From assembly GCF_002914525.1 (NCBI RefSeq), contig NZ_LODW01000127.1:124001-188000 (forward strand): 64,000 nucleotides of DNA, in the 5' to 3' direction. The DNA is from Rhizobium hidalgonense (lineage in GTDB: Bacteria > Pseudomonadota > Alphaproteobacteria > Rhizobiales > Rhizobiaceae). Shown here piece after piece: positions 59,368 to 64,000 of this stretch. The notes beneath the pieces are model-generated. The model searched no databases, had not been told where the DNA came from, and saw only the letters and a list, made by a program, of their open reading frames with translations. Position 1 is the stretch's first letter; the number at the start of each line of letters is the position of its first letter. A program made the translations under genes and the position numbers.

Positions 59368-61049
59368 TGGACCGGATTACTGCGCCTGTTCACGCGGCAG
59401 CCGGGCCCGAAGAACTGGTTGCCAGGCAGGATTCCACGATTGCGATCATTGCTTTCGTCGCGCTTGCCACGGCCCTGGTGGTGCTGTTCCGCTTTCCGCC
59501 GGTTCTCGACTATGCAAATCACTACGCCCGTATCTGGCTTCTTTCGGGCGGGATCGGCGAGCAGCCGTTTCCTGAAATCTACGCGATCGATTGGAACCGC
59601 ACCTTCACCAATGTCGGGATCGATCTTCTGGCGACTTCGGTAGGGCCGCTGGTCGGCGCCGACAGGCTGGCGCGGGCTTTGCTTTTCCTGGCGATCGTGT
59701 TGCCGCCGCTCGGCGCGATCAGTCTGCACCGCGCGCTTTTCGGCGGCCGGTACTATTGGCAGATCGCCATGCTGTCGCTTGGCTGGTGCGCGACGATGAT
59801 CGGCGGCTTCATCAACTTTCAGATCGGCCTCGGCATGGCCTTGTTCTTCGCCTGCGCCGACCTGCGGCTGCAGCGCCGAAATCCGGTTCTGCTCTTTGCC
59901 TGGCGGCTTGCCGCCGCGCTGCTGCTGACGGCGATGCACATCTTCTCGCTCGGCTTCTATATGGCGATCGTCTGCGGCCTCGAATTTTCCTGGCGTTTCG
60001 ACATAGTGCGATCGAAGGCAGGGCTGCTGAGGCTCGCCGGCCGTTTGGCGATGGCGATTGGCGCCTGCGCCCTGCCGCCGCTCGCACTTTATCTGCGCAC
60101 GACCGCCTTGCCGAACGCCGGCGGCGATGGTCTCGGCCTTGTCTGGAACGACGGCGTCGTCCCGATCGTCATGAACCTGCTTTCCGCCATTACCACCTAC
60201 GTCCCGGTGGTGGATGTCCTGCTGGTTCTGCCGCTGATCCTCATCTGCACCCGCGCCGTTCGCGCAGGCGATATCCGCATGCATGCGGGCCTTGCCGTCG
60301 CCGCCTGCGGTTTGCTGCTGCTCTCTTGTGTCGCACCGCTCCACATGCTCGGTACCGGCTGGATCAGCTGGCGTTTTCCGATCATGACGGCGCTCGTCTC
60401 CATGGCGATGGCGTGCCCCTTCGCCAATCTGACGCGCCGGCAGGCGCTCTTGTTGGCGCTTGTCGTCAATCTCGCGGTTTTTGGCCGGACCGGCTGGATC
60501 GGCTGGAATTGGTGGCTGGCACAGAAGGATGCCGCTGCCGTCGAGGCCGTGCTGAAAAATGTGCCGGCCGGCGCGGCCGTTCTGCCTCTGGGGCACGAAC
60601 CCGAGATGGTCAGCGATTTTGCCCGCTCCAACCGGCATTTTGCCTGGGGACTGGATAGCTTCCGGCACCTGCCGACGCTTGCCGTACCCTTCTCGCATGC
60701 TTTCGTGCCGACGCTCTTCACGGCCAAAGGCAAGCAGCCGCTCTCCGTTCTGCCGCCCTGGTCGGAGATCGCGGTTCCCGAGGGCGATCTGGTGCCGATC
60801 AGCGTGCTTTCATGCCCTGCCATGATGCGGGAATATCAAAGCTATGCGCCTTATCTCTTGGACTGGCGCAGGCGTTTCGATTTCATCCTCGTTGCCAATG
60901 CCGATATTCCCGACCGCTATGTCGGCGCCTTGATGCCGGCGGGGCTGACGCTGATTGAGGATGCCGGCTTCGCGAAGCTCTACGCAATCGACAAGGCGGC
61001 GCCGGCAGAGCCTCCCTCGGTGCCTGCCGGTTGCGCCACGGCTCTATGA
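59364..61049 (+). CDS. Polytopic membrane protein, probable partner glycosyltransferase
   Basis: The 561-residue product has about ten to twelve membrane helices (for example IAIIAFVALATALVVLF and GLAVAACGLLLLSCV) and a soluble C-terminal part. It is not a recognised family to me, but the layout (many helices, periplasmic loops, gene directly after a GtrB-like enzyme) fits a GT-C enzyme that uses the lipid-linked sugar on the periplasmic face. ATG at 59364 overlaps the previous stop by 4 bp, so the two are translationally coupled. Its end overlaps the convergent SorC gene by 6 bp. Confidence 0.75.
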   Translation: MMDRITAPVHAAAGPEELVARQDSTIAIIAFVALATALVVLFRFPPVLDYANHYARIWLLSGGIGEQPFPEIYAIDWNRTFTNVGIDLLATSVGPLVGADRLARALLFLAIVLPPLGAISLHRALFGGRYYWQIAMLSLGWCATMIGGFINFQIGLGMALFFACADLRLQRRNPVLLFAWRLAAALLLTAMHIFSLGFYMAIVCGLEFSWRFDIVRSKAGLLRLAGRLAMAIGACALPPLALYLRTTALPNAGGDGLGLVWNDGVVPIVMNLLSAITTYVPVVDVLLVLPLILICTRAVRAGDIRMHAGLAVAACGLLLLSCVAPLHMLGTGWISWRFPIMTALVSMAMACPFANLTRRQALLLALVVNLAVFGRTGWIGWNWWLAQKDAAAVEAVLKNVPAGAAVLPLGHEPEMVSDFARSNRHFAWGLDSFRHLPTLAVPFSHAFVPTLFTAKGKQPLSVLPPWSEIAVPEGDLVPISVLSCPAMMREYQSYAPYLLDWRRRFDFILVANADIPDRYVGALMPAGLTLIEDAGFAKLYAIDKAAPAEPPSVPAGCATAL

Positions 61050-62048
61050 ACCGCTGCGCGCCCGGAGATCGAGCGCAAGCCGTCGCGCTTGCCGGGCCGT
61101 TTCTTCGTCGCAGATCAACACGTTCCCCAGACCGGACAGCAATACGGCGGCAATAGCCTGCGCCTTGTTCAGGCCGCCGGATGCGAAGATGACGTTCGGA
61201 ATGGCGCGCAGAGCTTCGAGCTCGGGAGCGATCGCGCATCTGTTTATCGCGTGTTCGATCGGCCGCCCGGTTTTGTCGACGAACTGGCCGAGCACGTCAC
61301 CACAGGCGCCGGCTGCGATCAGTTCCTCTATGTTGATGCTGCTCGGCAAGCCGTAGCGCATCAGCAGCGAACGTTCGGTCATGTCACCGATGCTGAGCAC
61401 GATGACGTCATTGGCTTCGATCTGCCGAAAGGCCGTCTCGAAGACATCCTGCCTGATAATCGCCATCCGCGACTCGGGGCTGCCGGCATAGATCGGCGCA
61501 GCAAGATAGGAGCATTCGGCATTGAGCTGGCGGGCAAGATCGCTGGCAATGTCGAAGGTATTGATTTCAATGCCGTGGGTCAGCCCGCCCATGACAGAGT
61601 TGACGCAGATATCGGGCCGTCTCAGCGACGGCATGTGACGCACCATCTCGCGAAGCGTCGCTCCCCATCCGACGCCGACGCCGCTTATCTCGCCGCCGTT
61701 CAGCAATTGGACGAGATAGTCGGCCGCCGCCTGGCCGAGCAGAACGGGGATCAGCTCCTCGTCTTCGGGGGTCGGCACGATGATCGCCCGGTTGAGCGAG
61801 AACTCCGCCGCCAGCTGCTGCTCCAGGGCGACGCAGGAGGTCAGTCGAGAATTGAGGGTGATTGTCACCAGGCCCGATCGGCGCGCCTCGGCGATGATCT
61901 TGTTGACACGAAGCCTGTTGGTCGAAAGCGCTTCTGCAATCTCACCCTGGGTGCGTCCCTCCATGTAATAGAGCCAGACCACGCGCACCTGCATCTGCTC
62001 ATCGGGGAGCGCTATGGGCTGGAAAGAAGCACCTCGGTTCTGTGACAT
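61044..62048 (-). CDS. SorC-family transcriptional regulator
   Basis: The 334-residue product has an N-terminal HTH (VWLYYMEGRTQGEIAEALSTNRLRVNKIIAEARRSGLV) and a SorC sugar-binding domain (GVGVGWGATLREMVRHM, ECSYLAAPIYAGSPESR, VIVLSIGDMTERSLLMRYGL, VIFASGGLNKAQAIAAVL). These regulators bind phosphorylated sugars. It follows the ABC ATPase gene by 93 bp on the same strand and probably controls the nearby transporter genes. Confidence 0.92.
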   Translation of the reverse strand: MSQNRGASFQPIALPDEQMQVRVVWLYYMEGRTQGEIAEALSTNRLRVNKIIAEARRSGLVTITLNSRLTSCVALEQQLAAEFSLNRAIIVPTPEDEELIPVLLGQAAADYLVQLLNGGEISGVGVGWGATLREMVRHMPSLRRPDICVNSVMGGLTHGIEINTFDIASDLARQLNAECSYLAAPIYAGSPESRMAIIRQDVFETAFRQIEANDVIVLSIGDMTERSLLMRYGLPSSINIEELIAAGACGDVLGQFVDKTGRPIEHAINRCAIAPELEALRAIPNVIFASGGLNKAQAIAAVLLSGLGNVLICDEETARQARRLALDLRARSGS

Positions 62049-62141
62049 GCAATAATCTGCGCCTCCAATTCGATGGCCATGGATCTCAAATCCCTGACGC
62101 TTGTCAATCGCAAGGGTCAGTCGTCCTCTGCTTCCTCCTCC

Positions 62142-63176
62142 TTAATCGGTTCGCCGGCCTGTCGTGCTGTTGAACGGATGCAAACCGCCCCTTTTTACAT
62201 GGCACGAAATGCGATCGCCTTCCTGCAGACGCCGATCGGTGGGGACGCTCGCCACGATGCGCTTGTCGCTGCCATCGATGCGCAGATGCACGTTGTTCTC
62301 GTCGCCAACGGTTTCGATCAATTCGACATTGGCGTCGAACCGGAGATCCTGGGTTGACCCGTCGCCGAGGCTGATCGCACTCGGCCGGATACCGATAAGA
62401 TCCGTGCTCTTGGGTAGCGCGAGGTCACAAGGTCCCAACTCGTCGAGATCGATCAGGTTCATCGGCGGAGAGCCGATGAAGCCGGCAACGAAAACGGTCT
62501 CGGGGCGACGATAGACCTCGATCGGTGTGCCGACCTGCTCGATCCGGCCGCCGTTCATGACGACCAGCCTGTCGGCGAGCGTCATGGCCTCGAGCTGGTC
62601 GTGCGTGACATAGAGGCTCGTGGTCTTCAGCTGCCGCTGCAGCCTGCGGATTTCGACGCGCATTTGCACGCGCAGCTTCGCATCGAGGTTGGATAAGGGT
62701 TCGTCGAACAGAAAGGCGGCGGGATCGCGGACGATGGCGCGGCCCATGGCAACGCGTTGGCGCTGTCCGCCCGAAAGCTGGCGGGGGCGGCGCTCGAGGA
62801 AGTCGCCGATTTCCAGGATGCCGGCGGCATTGGCAATCCGTCGGTCGATCTCGTCGCGCGGCACGCGGCGGTTCTTGAGCCCGTATTCGAGATTCTGCCG
62901 AACGGTCATGTGTGGATAGAGCGCGTAATTCTGGAACACCATGGCGATGTTGCGGTCGGCCGGATCGATATGGCTGACATCGCTGCCCGATATCCTGAGG
63001 TGCCCGGAGCTTATGGCTTCGAGGCCGGCAATCATCCGCAGCAAAGTCGATTTTCCGCAGCCGGAAGGCCCGACAAGCACGATCATCTCGCCGTTTGCGA
63101 CGGTCAGATTGATCCCTTTTACCGCCGGAACCGCTCCGTAGTTCTTCTTGAGATCGATCAGTTCAATAGCTGCCAT
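62142..63176 (-). CDS. ABC transporter ATPase, MalK/UgpC type
   Basis: The 344-residue product energises a sugar or glycerol-3-phosphate importer. Walker A is LVGPSGCGKSTLLRMIAGLE (residues about 35-54), the Q-loop follows near VFQNYALYPHMTVRQN, the signature is LSGGQRQRVAMGRAIVRDP, Walker B is AFLFDEPLSNLD, and the H-loop is YVTHDQLEA. A C-terminal TOBE domain completes it. ATG at 63176 has GAGGAGGATGCC in front; the upstream frame to 63398 is not protein-like. It diverges from the binding-protein gene across a 152-bp spacer with direct repeats. Confidence 0.93.
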   Translation of the reverse strand: MAAIELIDLKKNYGAVPAVKGINLTVANGEMIVLVGPSGCGKSTLLRMIAGLEAISSGHLRISGSDVSHIDPADRNIAMVFQNYALYPHMTVRQNLEYGLKNRRVPRDEIDRRIANAAGILEIGDFLERRPRQLSGGQRQRVAMGRAIVRDPAAFLFDEPLSNLDAKLRVQMRVEIRRLQRQLKTTSLYVTHDQLEAMTLADRLVVMNGGRIEQVGTPIEVYRRPETVFVAGFIGSPPMNLIDLDELGPCDLALPKSTDLIGIRPSAISLGDGSTQDLRFDANVELIETVGDENNVHLRIDGSDKRIVASVPTDRRLQEGDRISCHVKRGGLHPFNSTTGRRTD

Positions 63177-63200
63177 GGCATCCTCCTCTGGCATCGTCAT

Positions 63201-63232
63201 ACATTTGTAACACGCTATTGACATTTGTAACA
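63201..63232. promoter_or_regulatory. Direct repeats, candidate SorC operator
   Basis: ACATTTGTAACA occurs twice (63201-63212 and 63221-63232), exactly 20 bp apart start to start, in the spacer between the divergent ABC ATPase and binding-protein genes. Direct repeats two helical turns apart suit a multimeric regulator. Confidence 0.6.
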
Positions 63233-63328
63233 AGTAACCCCAACCTTGTTTTATCGCCACTCTGGGAGGGGTTGATCGGCGCTTAACATGCCGGTCGGCG
63301 AACAATGGCAATGGAGAGGAAAACGACA

Positions 63329-64000
63329 ATGACGGCAAAGTCTTCAATAGGCGTCCGCGTGGGGCGGAGGATCCGGTCGTTCGCGGCAGGTGCTGCACTG
63401 GTGACGCTCGGATTGGCCAATTCCGGCGACGCCAGCGCGGCTAATCGCGTCAAGATCGAATGGTGGAATGCGGCCGGCGGCCGCCTCGCCGAGATCACCA
63501 ACAAGCTGATTGCCGACTTCAACGCCTCGCAGGACAAATACGAGGTCGTCGGCATCGGCAAAGGCAATTACGAGGAGACCATGGCGGCGATGGTGGCCGC
63601 CTACCGCGTGCACCAGCAGCCGGTGCTGATCCAGGCGGCCGAGCGGGGCTTCCTGACCATGTACAATTCCGGCGCCATCATTCCGGTGCCGGAGCTGATG
63701 GAGAAGGAAGGTTACAAGATCGACTGGAACGATTTCCTCGCCCCGGTGGCCGGCTTCTATCTCGTCGACGGCAAGCCGGCGGCGATGCCGTTCAACAGCT
63801 CGACGCCGATTTTCTGGTACAATGCCGATCACTTCAAGGCGGCCGGCTTCGACAAGCCGGGCGAGACCTGGCAGGAGCTCGACAAGCAGCTCGGCGCCAT
63901 GAAGGAGAAGGGCGTTTCGAAGTGCCAGATGGCGCTCGCAAACGACTTCTATTGGAGCCTCATCGAAAACTATGCGGCGATCCAGGACCAGCCTTACGGC
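63329..64000 (+). CDS. ABC transporter substrate-binding protein, UgpB type (3' end beyond window)
   Basis: The frame is open to the last base (224 codons visible). The product starts with an Arg-rich twin signal peptide region (VRVGRRIRSFAAGAALVTLGLANSG, cleaved near ASAA) followed by the mature N-terminus RVKIEWWNAAGGRLAEITNK, which resembles UgpB, the periplasmic glycerol-3-phosphate-binding protein (VEFWHSM-like start). Later segments are KGNYEETMAAMVAAYRVHQQPVLIQAAERGFLTMY and MPFNSSTPIFWYNADHFKAAGFD. ATG at 63329 has GGAGAGG upstream; ATG 63311 is in frame but lacks one. Permease genes should follow outside the window. Confidence 0.88.
   Translation, partial: MTAKSSIGVRVGRRIRSFAAGAALVTLGLANSGDASAANRVKIEWWNAAGGRLAEITNKLIADFNASQDKYEVVGIGKGNYEETMAAMVAAYRVHQQPVLIQAAERGFLTMYNSGAIIPVPELMEKEGYKIDWNDFLAPVAGFYLVDGKPAAMPFNSSTPIFWYNADHFKAAGFDKPGETWQELDKQLGAMKEKGVSKCQMALANDFYWSLIENYAAIQDQPYG

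Overview
The window is high-GC chromosomal DNA from an alphaproteobacterium of the Rhizobiaceae, most likely Rhizobium (leguminosarum/etli group). This rests on four things: a circularly permuted two-piece tmRNA with the tag ANDNYAEARLAA, alpha-type SspB, the gene order thyA-dfrA-hflK-hflC-degP-serB-miaA...ilvB-ilvN, and several families of palindromic intergenic repeats typical of rhizobia. Gene families were assigned by reading motifs; no database search was made.

Layout. 1-3.6 kb: 3' end of an RND efflux pump gene, a solitary flagellin gene and an OmpA-type lipoprotein. 3.6-10 kb: regulators with divergent partners (AraC/DUF2000, AbrB-type membrane protein, LysR/aldo-keto reductase) and a D-lactate-dehydrogenase-like flavoprotein. 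10-13.7 kb: a very large AsmA-family protein. 13.8-15.4 kb, minus strand: tmRNA, sspB, a DUF4169 gene and a ribbon-helix-helix gene, a trans-translation/proteolysis neighbourhood. 15.6-23 kb: thyA, dfrA, hflKC, degP, then serB and miaA, which diverge from overlapping start codons. 23-29 kb: a DapA-like protein, a HerA-like ATPase and the ilvBN acetolactate synthase operon, preceded by a probable leader-peptide attenuator.

29-34.3 kb: aldo/keto reductase, LysE-type exporter, a DUF2269 gene broken by a frameshift and coupled to an epimerase/DoxX-like fusion, then a three-gene cobalt-type nitrile hydratase operon. 34.3-36.1 kb: secreted repeat protein, ECF sigma factor and anti-sigma factor in one minus-strand operon with a candidate self-recognised promoter. 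36.2-40.6 kb: an Rrf2-type regulator with a GGATAT-N3-ATATCC box. The same box occurs, in tandem, in front of an AhpD-like gene at 40.5 kb followed by an NmrA-type protein and a cupin gene, so a small redox regulon is suggested. A short AT-rich island with one orphan gene and a mechanosensitive channel with a cyclic-nucleotide domain lie between.

40.6-53.3 kb: LysR, SF1 helicase, an unusual MerR-LuxR chimera, pdxJ, NmrA/HxlR pair, MFS exporter with TetR regulator and perfect operator, MarR-GNAT protein with a perfect distal operator, racemase/AsnC divergent pair, BA14K-like secreted protein and NDH-2. 53.8-64 kb: a chromosomal Tet(M)-type ribosomal protection protein, zinc alcohol dehydrogenase with its AraC neighbour, two glycosyltransferase-type membrane genes, and a SorC regulator plus ABC ATPase divergent from a sugar/glycerol-phosphate binding protein that runs off the end.

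No rRNA, tRNA, CRISPR array, insertion sequence or prophage was recognised. The most notable items are the Rrf2 box regulon, the ilvBN leader peptide, the MerR-LuxR chimera, the DUF2269 frameshift and the structured leader of the Tet-like gene.
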